Source of the DNA: Chloroflexota bacterium
GTDB taxonomy: Bacteria > Chloroflexota > Anaerolineae > UBA4142
NCBI GenBank assembly: GCA_023489485.1
Contig: JAMDCU010000139.1
Span: 2,937 to 44,443 of the forward strand
Length of the DNA stretch: 41,507 nt
Reading direction: 5' to 3'
Part shown: one piece after another, positions 1 to 8,030 of the stretch
How the letters are laid out: the number at the start of each line of letters is the position of its first letter
Numbering within the stretch: position 1 is the first letter of the stretch
Notes under the pieces: generated by a model
Seen by the model: only the letters and a program-made list of their open reading frames with translations
What the model was told of the DNA's origin: nothing
Database searches by the model: none
Translations under genes and position numbers: made by a program

Positions 1-2
1 CG

Positions 3-191
3 GAGCCAGACCAGGCGCGCGTGTTCGAGCGCTTTTACAAAGCCGATAGATCGCGCACGCGTTCCAGTGGAGGGAGCGGTCTGGGGCTTGCGATTGCGAA
101 GCAGATTGTCGAAATGCACAGGGGGACAATTGGATTGAAGAGCCAACCCAGCGCCGGCACGACCTTTATCGTTACTCTGCCGGTCGAATAG
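3..191 (+). CDS. sensor histidine kinase, C-terminal fragment (cut by window start)
   Basis: The open frame enters from the left edge and ends at a TAG. The 62 visible residues are the end of a GHKL ATPase domain. VFERFYKADRSRT is the F box, GGSGLGLAIAKQIVEMHRG is the G2 ATP-lid motif, and SAGTTFIVTLPV is the closing strand. In a complete two-component kinase this domain binds ATP and phosphorylates a conserved histidine, but the dimerisation and sensor domains lie outside the window, so the stimulus and partner regulator cannot be named. An intrinsic terminator follows about 190 bases downstream, so the gene is probably last in its transcript. Confidence 0.93.
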   Translation, partial: EPDQARVFERFYKADRSRTRSSGGSGLGLAIAKQIVEMHRGTIGLKSQPSAGTTFIVTLPVE

Positions 192-383
192 TGGAGCAAT
201 GTGCGAACTCGCAAGCCTCTTATGGCGCTCCCCTATGCTGTGTGGCTGATAGTCACGCCTTTTGCCGTGGCAATCTAGCGGTGCGGCCGGCGCGTTTGCC
301 TAAAGCGATGCCATCATGGCAAGGCAAGATTTGCTTTCCCGGGTCGCTCCATGACTTGCTCGTTGACAGTGACTGGGCGACAG

Positions 384-410
384 CCCCGCCATTTTCCGGC
401 GGGGTCTTTA
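384..410 (+). terminator. intrinsic terminator after the histidine kinase
   Basis: The arms CCCCGCC (384-390) and GGCGGGG (398-404) are perfectly complementary around a 7-nt loop ATTTTCC, followed by TCTTTA. The rest of 192-489 holds no convincing gene and no clear promoter. Confidence 0.75.
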
Positions 411-489
411 TGTTACGGCGCCAGTTTATTTCGAGTTTACATGGACGTGTTATTCTCGCGGCAAAGAGAAGGAGAAGAAAAGACACTAT

Positions 490-2376
490 ATGATGATGCA
501 ACACTCGAATCACCGCGGAGCAGCACCGCGGCGCCCATCCGGCGAGGACAGACCGCACATGCCCATCACCTCAGTCAACTGGCGCCGGCTGCTAGGATAC
601 CTGAAACCTTACCGCGGGCGAATGGCGCTGGCAATCCTCGCGCTTTTGGTGTCCAGTGGGTTCGGGCTGGCTTTCCCATTGGTCATCGTTCGCCTCCTCG
701 ACTCGGTGACCCAAGCCAAGAGCAGTGGGCCGCTAAACATGCTGGCGGGGGCGCTGATCGGGATCTTTTTCTGCCAGGCGACTTTTAGCTTTCTGCAATC
801 GTATCTGCTCGCTTTTGTCGGCGAGCGCATCGTCTACGATCTGCGCACCTCGCTCTATGCCCGGCTGCAGAAGCTGTCACTCGACTTTTACGCGTCCCGG
901 CGCGTCGGCGACCTCGTGTCGCGGTTATCGTCCGATGTCACCCAGATGCGCACGATGTTGACGTCCAACCTCACGATGCTCCTCAGCCAGGCGCTGACGC
1001 TCATCGGCTCGATCGCTATCCTGCTTACGCTGAACGCCCAATTCACCCTCTTCATCCTGGCGCTGGTGCCGGTGGTGATCCTGATTGCCTTTGCATTTGG
1101 CAGTCGGATTCGCAAGGGGAGCACGCGCATCCAGGACCAGCTTGCCGATTCGACCATCGTCGCCGAAGAAGGGCTGCAAGGCATCCGCGTTGTCAAGAGC
1201 TTTGGTCGCGAAGCCTACGAAACACAGCGCTATGAGACCGCGATGACCAGGACCTTTCAGTCCGCCTTGCGGATGGCTGTGTATAATTCTCTTTTCGGCT
1301 CGGTCATGCTGTTTCTGGGTTTCGGCTCGATTGCCGCCATCATGTGGTACGGCGGGCAGCAGGTGCTTGCCGGGCGGCTGACGCTGGCAATGATCACGGG
1401 TTTCCTGATGTACGGCATCTCGATCGCCGCCAGCCTGGGCGGATTGGGAGGCTTGTATGGGCAACTGAGCGCTGCCGTGGGAGGAGTCCAGCGAGTCTTT
1501 GAGATCCTTGACACGGAACCCACCGTGCGGGACCTTCCGGGCGCCGTGATTCTTCCCTCCGTCCGTGGGCAAATCACTTTTGAGAACGTTTCCTTCAGCT
1601 ATGATGGAGAGTTGCCGGTGCTGGAGAACGTCTCCCTGGACGTTCATGCCGGCGAAATTCTGGCGCTCGTCGGTCCCAGCGGGGCGGGCAAGAGCACGCT
1701 GTGCAACCTGATTCCCCGCTTTTACGATCCGACGGGGGGGACGATCCGCGTCGACGGACAGGATCTGAGGGGCGTGACGCAGCACAGCCTGCGGGAACAG
1801 ATCGGCATCGTGCCCCAAGAGGCAATGCTGTTCGGGGGAACGATCCGCGAGAACATTCGCTATGGTCGGCTCGAGGCTGGCGAAGAGGAAATAGTCGCCG
1901 CCGCGCGCGCGGCGAATGCCCATGACTTTATCATGGGCTTTCAAAAACAGTATGAAACGGTGGTTGGCGAGCGAGGCATGAACCTGAGTGGAGGGCAGCG
2001 TCAGCGCATCGCGATTGCCAGGGCCATTTTGAAAGACCCTCGCATTCTCTTGCTGGATGAGGCGACCAGCTCGCTGGACAATGAATCTGAAGAACTGGTG
2101 CAGCAAGCGCTCGACCGACTCATGCAGGGCCGGACCACTGTGATTATCGCACACCGTTTGAGCACCATCAAGGTGGCCCACCGCATCGCGGTGTTGGAAG
2201 CCGGTCGCATTGTCGAATTGGGCACGCACGATGAACTGATGAAAGAGAATGGGCTATATGCCCGCCTGTACTCTATGCAGTTTCGCGACCCTGAAGAAGA
2301 ATGGGCGGTCGCCGCGTACGGTGCCGGGGCGATTGATGCACCGCGAGCTTTCTCGCTCGCCTCTCCCAACGGCTAA
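490..2376 (+). CDS. ABC exporter half-transporter, MsbA/ABCB type (TMD-NBD fusion)
   Basis: This 628-aa protein has the standard layout of a fused exporter half-transporter. Residues about 30-330 form a six-helix type I exporter domain, and about 350-590 form the nucleotide-binding domain. Walker A is VGPSGAGKST, the signature is LSGGQRQR, Walker B is ILLLDEATSSLD and the H-loop is IAHRLST. As a homodimer it would use ATP to move a lipid, drug or peptide outward across the inner membrane; the substrate cannot be read. The start is uncertain. ATG at 490 has AAGGAG 15 bases upstream, which is long, while an in-frame ATG at 559 (MPITSVNWRRLL) has GAGGA at a more usual distance. It converges with the LuxR gene. 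The 146-base spacer 2377-2522 contains no strong terminator. Confidence 0.93.
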   Translation: MMMQHSNHRGAAPRRPSGEDRPHMPITSVNWRRLLGYLKPYRGRMALAILALLVSSGFGLAFPLVIVRLLDSVTQAKSSGPLNMLAGALIGIFFCQATFSFLQSYLLAFVGERIVYDLRTSLYARLQKLSLDFYASRRVGDLVSRLSSDVTQMRTMLTSNLTMLLSQALTLIGSIAILLTLNAQFTLFILALVPVVILIAFAFGSRIRKGSTRIQDQLADSTIVAEEGLQGIRVVKSFGREAYETQRYETAMTRTFQSALRMAVYNSLFGSVMLFLGFGSIAAIMWYGGQQVLAGRLTLAMITGFLMYGISIAASLGGLGGLYGQLSAAVGGVQRVFEILDTEPTVRDLPGAVILPSVRGQITFENVSFSYDGELPVLENVSLDVHAGEILALVGPSGAGKSTLCNLIPRFYDPTGGTIRVDGQDLRGVTQHSLREQIGIVPQEAMLFGGTIRENIRYGRLEAGEEEIVAAARAANAHDFIMGFQKQYETVVGERGMNLSGGQRQRIAIARAILKDPRILLLDEATSSLDNESEELVQQALDRLMQGRTTVIIAHRLSTIKVAHRIAVLEAGRIVELGTHDELMKENGLYARLYSMQFRDPEEEWAVAAYGAGAIDAPRAFSLASPNG

Positions 2377-2522
2377 CTCCGGGTTGCACCGAAACCGGAC
2401 TGGCACGACGCGCGGCTGCCCCTTCGGGCTAACCGTAGCAATCCAGCCCAACCGTTGGCTTTGTGAACAACATATCTCGGCAAGCGCGAACACACTCATG
2501 CTTACCTCCATGTGACCTAGTA

Positions 2523-5255
2523 TCACAGCGGCAACAGGCCCCGCTCGCGCGCCCGCTCCACCGCCTGGATCCGGCTGCCGGCGCCCAGCTTGCCGTAGAT
2601 ATTGTTGATGTGTGTCTTGACGGTGCTTATGGCAACCACCAGCCGGTCTGCAATTTCCTGGTTCGACAGTCCCTCCGCGATCAGCCGGAGCACCGCCAGC
2701 TCGCGTTCGCTCAAAGGCTCGGGGATTTCAGATTTCAGATTTATGATTTCAGATTTATGAGATGATGCCGCGTGCGCGAGAGGAAAAGCTGCCAACAGCC
2801 TATTCACATACTCCAAGAGCCGGCGATTGCCTTCTTTTTCAATCCTAAATCTGAAATCCGAAATCAAAAATTCCATCTTCTCTCCCAGGTCGACAAACGT
2901 CCGCACATAGCCTTCGGGTTCCGCGAGGGAAAGAGCCCGCATCAGAGCGGTTCTTGCTCTTGCCGTATCGCCCAGCTCCTGCCATGCCAGAGCGAGCAAT
3001 GCTAGAATCTCAATGAGTCTTCCCATCTGAGCAGCGGTTTCCACTGCTTCCTGCAACGGCTCGAGCACTCGGACCGCCTGGTCGAATTCTCGTTGCGCGA
3101 TCAGGACGCGCGCGCGGGCGATGGGGGCCAGCCCGCGCTCGAACGCATCCCAGACTATTTCATCCTCGGGGGGCAATTCTTGTACGAACTGCGCCGCCTC
3201 GTCCAGTCGGCCCTGTGCGATGAGGACCTGGGCAAGCCGTGGGGCGACAAACCGAACCTCGCCCGCGATGTTCCTCTGGTGTTCAAGCCGAACTGCCTGC
3301 TGAACCATCCAGTACGCTTTATCCGCGTATCCCCGCGCCTGTTGAATCTGCGCCAAGGTGACGAGGACGTAGGACTCGAACTCTTCGTTGCCGGCGGCGC
3401 GACAGATCTGCAGGCATTGTTCAGCCTCCTGCGCTGCCACTTCGTGTTCATTCCACTCGTAGAGCAACTCGGCAAGGACATAGTGCGTGAAACCGGGGAC
3501 GATGGCCCATGCGCTCGTTCGAGGGATGGCATTTCCCATTTCCAGTCCGCGTCGGCATGTAGCAGCCGCCGCACGGATTTGGCCGGCAATGATTTGTAGC
3601 TCGGCGAGAAAGAGGGCTATGTAGACGGTCGCAATCGTGTTGTACTCGGCCTGCGGATCGGCCGGGTTGGCGGTCGAGGCCTCTGCGGCTTGCAGCGCAC
3701 GTCGTGCAGACTCGATGGCATTCGGTATGTCGGCGCGCAAGAGCGCGAGGACCGGGCGCAACAAGGCAGCCATCGCGCGGGCGAACGGGTCGAGCGCGGC
3801 GTCGTCCACCAGAGCCAAGCGTGCGGCCCCCGACTCGATTTTGCCTGTCATGGTAAGCGCCGCTGCCTGGATGAGGCATAAAAAGGGCCGTGACAGAATG
3901 ACCTCGTCCGGCAGCGGCGAGATCCAGTTCAAGAGGGTTGTGACTTCGCTCCTCAGGACGAGGGCCAGTCCCACCTGTTCGATGAGATGCGCGGCGCGAT
4001 TAAAGTCCGGGATGGCGAGGGCATGCTCCACTGCTTCGTTCGCCTGTCCGTTTTGTTCGTACCAAACGCTCGCTCTCCGGTGCAAATCCGGCAATTGCTC
4101 GGGATGGGACTGCTGCAAGCGGCTCTGCAAGAGATCGGCAAAGAGGTGATGATAGCGATACCATCGATGGGCCTCGTCGAGCGGGATGATAAAGAGATTT
4201 GCCTTCTCGAGCTGTGCCAGGATTTGTAAACTATCGGTCCGCCCCGTGACCGCGTCGGCGAGCGCGGCATTCATCTGGTCGAGAATACTTGTCTGCAGCA
4301 AAAAAGTCTGAATGTCTGGCGTTTGACGCTGCAGCACTTCCTCCGTCAAATAGTCCAGGACGAAATGCTGGCTGCCGGCAAACGCACGGACAAACTCGGC
4401 AATGTCCTGCCGCCCGCGCAGGGAAAGGGCGGCGAGCTGCAGTCCCGCAATCCAGCCTTCCGCCCGCGCGTCGAGCGCCGCGATTTGCTCCGGCGTCAGC
4501 CCCAGCCCCATCCGGTCGTTGAGAAAGGCCGCGGCTTCTTCGGGCCCAAAGCGCAGGTCGGGAGCGCGCAGCTCGACGAGTTGGTCGCGGGCGCGCAAGC
4601 GCGCGAGTGGGAATGGCGGGTCTGTGCGCGTGGCGAGGATCAGATGCATCGGGGGTGGGAGGCGGTCGAGTAAGAACGCCATTGCCTCGTGAATCGCCTG
4701 CAGCTCGATCACGTGATAGTCGTCGAGCACCAGGAGAAACTCCGGCATCGTGACGATGTTATTGCTGAGTAGCGTCATCGCCGCTTCGAGCGGGAGCTTC
4801 CGTCGGGAACGGAGTCGATTGAGCGCTTGCTGCCCGACTCCCGCCTGCACAGTTTCGAGCGCCGCGACCAAATACATCATAAAGCGTGCGACATCATTGT
4901 CGCGTTCGTCCAACGACAACCAAGCAACACGTAAAGCCGGATACATGAAGGATGAAGGATGAAAGCTGTCTAGCCGGTCTGGTGCCTCCTGCCCTCTGCT
5001 TTCTGCTTTCGGCCTCCTGCCTTCTACCTTTTCTCCCCTGCTCCCTTCATCCTTCATCCTTCCGCCTTCCGCCTTCGTGCTGAGCCATGCGCTTACGAGG
5101 GTTGTCTTGCCGAAGCCGGGTGGGGCAGAGAGGAGCGTGAGAGGGCGGGTGAGAGCCTGATCCAGTTTTTGGAAGAGGCGCGGGCGGGCGACCAGGTCTG
5201 GACGTGGTGTTGGAATATGCAGCTTGGCTGCCAAAAGTGGACTGTTCATGTTCAT
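2523..5255 (-). CDS. MalT-like LuxR-family transcriptional regulator (STAND ATPase, TPR, HTH)
   Basis: This 910-aa protein has the MalT layout. An N-terminal STAND NTPase carries Walker A (SAPPGFGKTTL, about residues 43-53), a Walker-B-like LLVLDDYH and the VAWLSLDERDND segment. A long TPR-like helical middle follows, then a C-terminal LuxR HTH (LSERELAVLRLIAEGLSNQEIA through TVKTHINNIYGKL). Such proteins bind an inducer and ATP, oligomerise and activate promoters; the inducer here is unknown. ATG at 5255 is chosen because GGAGG (5264-5268) lies 8 bases upstream; a GTG at 5270 overlaps that site. Two stretches look inserted without breaking the frame: about residues 61-105 just after Walker A, and the TPR-HTH linker. 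The gene follows an M-box riboswitch and terminator on the same strand and appears monocistronic. Confidence 0.93.
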   Translation of the reverse strand: MNMNSPLLAAKLHIPTPRPDLVARPRLFQKLDQALTRPLTLLSAPPGFGKTTLVSAWLSTKAEGGRMKDEGSRGEKVEGRRPKAESRGQEAPDRLDSFHPSSFMYPALRVAWLSLDERDNDVARFMMYLVAALETVQAGVGQQALNRLRSRRKLPLEAAMTLLSNNIVTMPEFLLVLDDYHVIELQAIHEAMAFLLDRLPPPMHLILATRTDPPFPLARLRARDQLVELRAPDLRFGPEEAAAFLNDRMGLGLTPEQIAALDARAEGWIAGLQLAALSLRGRQDIAEFVRAFAGSQHFVLDYLTEEVLQRQTPDIQTFLLQTSILDQMNAALADAVTGRTDSLQILAQLEKANLFIIPLDEAHRWYRYHHLFADLLQSRLQQSHPEQLPDLHRRASVWYEQNGQANEAVEHALAIPDFNRAAHLIEQVGLALVLRSEVTTLLNWISPLPDEVILSRPFLCLIQAAALTMTGKIESGAARLALVDDAALDPFARAMAALLRPVLALLRADIPNAIESARRALQAAEASTANPADPQAEYNTIATVYIALFLAELQIIAGQIRAAAATCRRGLEMGNAIPRTSAWAIVPGFTHYVLAELLYEWNEHEVAAQEAEQCLQICRAAGNEEFESYVLVTLAQIQQARGYADKAYWMVQQAVRLEHQRNIAGEVRFVAPRLAQVLIAQGRLDEAAQFVQELPPEDEIVWDAFERGLAPIARARVLIAQREFDQAVRVLEPLQEAVETAAQMGRLIEILALLALAWQELGDTARARTALMRALSLAEPEGYVRTFVDLGEKMEFLISDFRFRIEKEGNRRLLEYVNRLLAAFPLAHAASSHKSEIINLKSEIPEPLSERELAVLRLIAEGLSNQEIADRLVVAISTVKTHINNIYGKLGAGSRIQAVERARERGLLPL
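2725..2872. repeat. ATTTCAGATT-type repeats in inverted pair inside the LuxR gene
   Basis: On the plus strand 2725-2760 is a run of ATTTCAGATTT / ATGATTTCAGATTT units. At 2841-2872 the reverse-complement type appears (AAATCTGAAATCCGAAATC). The pair flanks about 80 bases of normal-looking coding sequence. Read in the gene, they encode low-complexity KSEIINLKSEI and ISDFRFRIE peptides in the linker before the HTH. The frame stays open. Confidence 0.8.
4947..5062. repeat. GAAGGATGAAGG-type inverted repeat inside the LuxR gene
   Basis: A perfect 17-base inverted repeat: GAAGGATGAAGGATGAA at 4947-4963 and its complement at 5046-5062. Between them lie CTGCTTTC / CCTCCTGCCTTCT low-complexity tracts. 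Translated, the block gives EGGRMKDEGSRG, KVEGRRPKAESRG and FHPSSFMY, inserted where family members normally run from Walker A straight into the VAWLSLDE strand. Confidence 0.8.
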
Positions 5256-5282
5256 GATTCCGGCCTCCACTCTAGGAAACAG

Positions 5283-5308
5283 AAAACCTCCCCGTTAAAC
5301 CAGGGAGG
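5283..5308 (-). terminator. intrinsic terminator of the M-box leader
   Basis: On the minus strand CCTCCC (5308-5303) pairs with GGGAGG (5292-5287), followed by TTTTCTGTTT. It lies between the M-box and the LuxR ribosome binding site (5264-5268), so it can only act as a leader attenuator or as the end of a short leader RNA. M-box riboswitches in Firmicutes commonly use such a terminator, formed when Mg2+ is bound; that use here is inference. Confidence 0.75.
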
Positions 5309-5438
5309 CGGGCCAAGCCATTGTGCTTCGCCGCTACCGTGTGAATCACCAAGAGTAGTCCAGTGCAACTTACCTGTGTTGGTGAAACATGCCTGAACAA
5401 AAGCGGCAAAGTGTGCCCTGCAATATTCCGTCAGGGCG

Positions 5439-5622
5439 CCCCCACTGGTTGAGCTTCGGCACTGCGTAGCGTAGGCAGGGCTTCCCCTGCGAAAAGCGGG
5501 AAACCTCCAGCCGCTTGTAGCAAAGCCTTATGCCGGCCTTGCCTGGTCTACCCCTCGGCGTCTCTCGACGTTTCGGGACAGCGGCCTGTGTCTCGCGCAG
5601 ACGCCTCGCCTAACGAGGGTCC
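5439..5622 (-). promoter_or_regulatory. M-box (ykoK leader) magnesium riboswitch aptamer
   Basis: Read on the minus strand, conserved M-box blocks occur in order with the right spacing: CTCGTTAGGCGAGGCGTCT, GAGACACAGGCCGCTGTCCC, GAAACGTC, GAGACGCCGAGGGGTAGACC, GGCATAAGGC, GCGGCTGGAGGTTTCCC and ACGCAGTGCCGAAGCTC. From memory these parallel the Bacillus subtilis mgtE leader blocks GTTAGGTGAGGCTCCT, GACGCCAATGGGTCAAC, GACATAAGG, CAGCTGGATGCTTGTCC and CAGTGCTAAAGCTC. M-box RNAs bind Mg2+ and normally switch off Mg2+ transporters. Here the next gene downstream is the MalT-like LuxR regulator. A strong promoter precedes it and an intrinsic terminator follows. The spacer 5256-5836 contains no protein gene. 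Confidence 0.93.
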
Positions 5623-5645
5623 TTTTTCAGTTCAATCTCGCGGCA

Positions 5646-5675
5646 AGTATACGCCCAGTTTCATTCCGCTGTCAA
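5646..5675 (-). promoter_or_regulatory. near-consensus promoter for the M-box/LuxR transcript
   Basis: On the minus strand TTGACA (5675-5670) is followed by an 18-base spacer and TATACT (5651-5646). The expected start near 5639 gives a leader of about 385 nt containing the whole aptamer and terminator. Confidence 0.85.
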
Positions 5676-5836
5676 GTGCTTGACCTTAAAAACAGCGATC
5701 CGCCTCTCAAGATCCTCCCCTCCTCCGTACCCTTACACCTCTCTCTTCGTCTGTCATTGGCACATTGCCCCCCGCCAGACGCCCGCGCACTCTGCGGGGC
5801 GGGACCTTGGCGGGGTTGGTGCATCGGCAGACTGAC

Positions 5837-6670
5837 CTACACCGTCCTTAGCAATTGGCCGATCGAGGCGGCGAGCTTGTCCAGCCCGAGCGCACTCAAA
5901 TCGGAGGGGATGTCGCCGTCGACCAGCGCGTGGCCGAGCGCCGTCTCCTTAAACTCCCTGAGGTCCTCCAGGTACACGTTCTCAATCCGCTCGTCACGCA
6001 AGACACGGCCGTCTCGTAGTGTCACGACCCGATCCGCAGCGCGGGCGACGGCGGGGTTGTGCGTGACGACAATAAAGGTGGTCCCTTGCTCACGGTTTAG
6101 CTTCTTGAGCAGGTCCATAATCTCATCTGTGCTCTTGCTGTCCAAATTCCCGGTTGGTTCATCCGCGAGCACGAGAGAGGGGTTGTTCGCGAGGGCGCGT
6201 GCGATCGCCACCCGCTGGCGCTGGCCCCCGGACAATTGTGCCGGCAGAAAGTGCATCCGATCGGAGAGATTCACCAACCCGAGCAACCCCATGGCCCGCT
6301 GGCGGCGAGCGGCATCGGTCATTCGCTCTTCTTGCAGCGGTATCTCTACATTTTCAAGTGCCGTCAGGGTAGGAATGAGATTGTGCAATTGGAAAACAAA
6401 CCCCACCGTCTTGGAGCGAAAGCGGTCCAGGTCTCTGACGTGCGCCAGATCCTGCCCCGCCACGCGACAAACCCCGTGGCTGGGCCGGTCGAGGGCGCCG
6501 AGCAAGTTGAGCAGAGTGCTCTTGCCGCTACCTGACGGACCCATCACGGCGACAAATTCACCCGCGCAAATTCGAAGGTTCACCCCATCCAACGCAACAA
6601 TCGCATCGCCGTCTCCATACATTTTGGCCAAGTCTTGCGTCTCGACCACCACGCTTCTTGGTTCAGCCAT
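5837..6670 (-). CDS. ABC transporter ATP-binding protein, LolD/MacB type
   Basis: This 277-aa stand-alone ATPase has Walker A MGPSGSGKST, Q-loop VFQLHNLIPTLTALENVEIPL, signature LSGGQRQRVAIARAL, Walker B LVLADEPTGNLDS and H-loop VVTHN. The LTALENVEIPL and DEPTGNLDS wording is typical of the MacB/LolD/FtsE branch, which pairs with FtsX-like permeases. It is the last gene of the operon repressor, permease, HlyD adaptor, ATPase. ATG at 6670 is preferred because GGGAG lies 5 bases upstream; a second ATG is at 6673 and the frame extends to 6703. The C-terminal 50 residues beyond the NBD (LREFKETALGHALVDGDI...) are an extra tail of unknown role. Confidence 0.93.
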   Translation of the reverse strand: MAEPRSVVVETQDLAKMYGDGDAIVALDGVNLRICAGEFVAVMGPSGSGKSTLLNLLGALDRPSHGVCRVAGQDLAHVRDLDRFRSKTVGFVFQLHNLIPTLTALENVEIPLQEERMTDAARRQRAMGLLGLVNLSDRMHFLPAQLSGGQRQRVAIARALANNPSLVLADEPTGNLDSKSTDEIMDLLKKLNREQGTTFIVVTHNPAVARAADRVVTLRDGRVLRDERIENVYLEDLREFKETALGHALVDGDIPSDLSALGLDKLAASIGQLLRTV

Positions 6671-6782
6671 CATATCTCCCAGATGCGATGGGTGAAAGTT
6701 CAACTTTCAGGTCAAACGTCTCACGTCTCCCATCACTTTCGCTTTTCATTGGCAGACGGGCCAATTGATCTAATGGTATTGC

Positions 6783-7889
6783 TCATTGACGCGTGTCAAT
6801 CTCGATATGCCCCGTCATGCCCCAGCGCAAAGCCGGATCCAGTGAAGCCATCCCGACATAGACGGTATAATTCGTCCCGCCTTGTCGAGCGGAAGAGAGC
6901 GGAGCAATTTCCGTCACTTTGCCCTTGAAGGTCTTGCCCGGGAGTGCTTCAAAGGAGATGTTCACAAGTTGATCGGCTTTCACACGAGCAACGCTCGTCT
7001 CGCTCAGATCGTCTGTCTCGAGCCGCAGAGCGCCGAGATCGCCCAACGTGACGACCGGAACGCTCGGCGAAACCGTCTCCCCTTCTTGGATGCCGACGGA
7101 AGCGACTGTGCCGTCAAAAGGAGCCGTGAGGATGGTGGCGGCCAGGCCCGCCTTGGCCTGGTCCAGACGTGCTTGAGCCACCGAAATCTCTTCGGGCCGC
7201 GCGCCGGCTTTCACATGGTTTAGGTTCGCTTGTGCGATGCCGACAGCCGTTTCCGCGATACGAATGTCGTCTGCGGTCGCGCCCTTGACGACTTGGTTAT
7301 AGTGCGCCTCGGCTATCCTGTATTCTTGCCATGCAGCCTCCAGGGCCTGGCTCTGCGGATACATGCCAACTGCGGGGTCGTCTTTGACTTTGTCGTAGGC
7401 CGATTGGGCATCTCGCAGACCCGACTGAGCGCGCTCGAGCGTGGCCTTGGCAGTGGCGACCTCTTCGGGGGTGGCCCCTGCGCGGACCTTTAAGAGTTGG
7501 GCCTGCGCCGCATCGATGTTCGCCTGTGCAACGGCAATCTCCTCCTTTGTCGGCCCCGCCATTAGTTGATTAAGGTTAGCCTGGGCCATCGCGATCCCTG
7601 CTTCCGGTTCTGCAGCCTCGAGGAGGACAAGGACATCACCCCGCTTGACCTGGTCCCCCTGCTTGACGGCAACTTGCACCACTTGGCCCGGGATTTTGAA
7701 AGACAAGTTGGCCCGCTTGGCGGGGAGAAGCGTGCCCGAGGCTGTGACGAGATAATCCAGCTCGCTCTCTTCTGATGCGGGTGTGGGGGTAGGCCTCGGA
7801 CCAAAACTGGCGCCACCGTCCAGCGCCCAATAGCCCCCTCCCAGTATCAAGATCACGACCAGCCCGATCACCACATTGCGCTTGCTCAT
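6783..7889 (-). CDS. HlyD/MacA-family membrane-fusion (periplasmic adaptor) protein
   Basis: The 368-aa protein starts with one membrane segment (VVIGLVVILILGGGYWAL), then a TPTP spacer, a biotinyl-lipoyl-like half (GQVVQVAVKQGDQVKRGDVLVLLE), a long coiled-coil hairpin (about residues 100-250) and a beta-barrel region (VQEGETVSPSVPVVTLGDL). The hairpin is built from repeated units carrying AGPTKEEI, AGATPEEV, KGATADDI and AGARPEEI. It would form the extracytoplasmic adaptor of the MacAB-like pump encoded around it. GGAGG lies about 6 bases before ATG 7889. The 112 bases to the ATPase gene and the 141 bases from the permease gene show nothing recognisable. Confidence 0.9.
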   Translation of the reverse strand: MSKRNVVIGLVVILILGGGYWALDGGASFGPRPTPTPASEESELDYLVTASGTLLPAKRANLSFKIPGQVVQVAVKQGDQVKRGDVLVLLEAAEPEAGIAMAQANLNQLMAGPTKEEIAVAQANIDAAQAQLLKVRAGATPEEVATAKATLERAQSGLRDAQSAYDKVKDDPAVGMYPQSQALEAAWQEYRIAEAHYNQVVKGATADDIRIAETAVGIAQANLNHVKAGARPEEISVAQARLDQAKAGLAATILTAPFDGTVASVGIQEGETVSPSVPVVTLGDLGALRLETDDLSETSVARVKADQLVNISFEALPGKTFKGKVTEIAPLSSARQGGTNYTVYVGMASLDPALRWGMTGHIEIDTRQ

Positions 7890-8030
7890 TGCCCCCTCCG
7901 GCGAACCATCCTACACGCCTTGCGTAAACGCTGCTCTTTGCATCACGTTTCGCGCATTCCCTTTCAGGTCTTTCGCCACTCATCCCATGTCACATTTGTC
8001 ATCTGCTCATGTGTGATCGGCTTGTTGATC

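Noticed and set aside
363-391. TTGACA at 363-368 as -35 of a promoter for the ABC exporter
   Set aside because: No -10-like hexamer lies 16-18 bases downstream; that region is the terminator stem.
925-2229. 434-residue minus-strand open frame inside the ABC exporter
   Set aside because: It is the antisense shadow of a gene with complete ABC motifs; its translation shows no known domain.
5283-5640. Minus-strand transcript interpreted as tmRNA, RNase P RNA, 6S or SRP RNA
   Set aside because: None of their hallmark sequences is present (for example no tmRNA acceptor/T-arm end and no GAGGAAAGTCC block), whereas the M-box blocks are present in order.
5770-5815. GC-rich CCCGCC/GGCGGG stem after the ATPase gene as an intrinsic terminator
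   Set aside because: Stem can be drawn but no T-run follows on the minus strand.
5676-6695. 339-residue plus-strand open frame opposite the ATPase gene
   Set aside because: Ser/Arg-rich antisense shadow of a clear ABC ATPase; its start lies beside the M-box promoter by chance.
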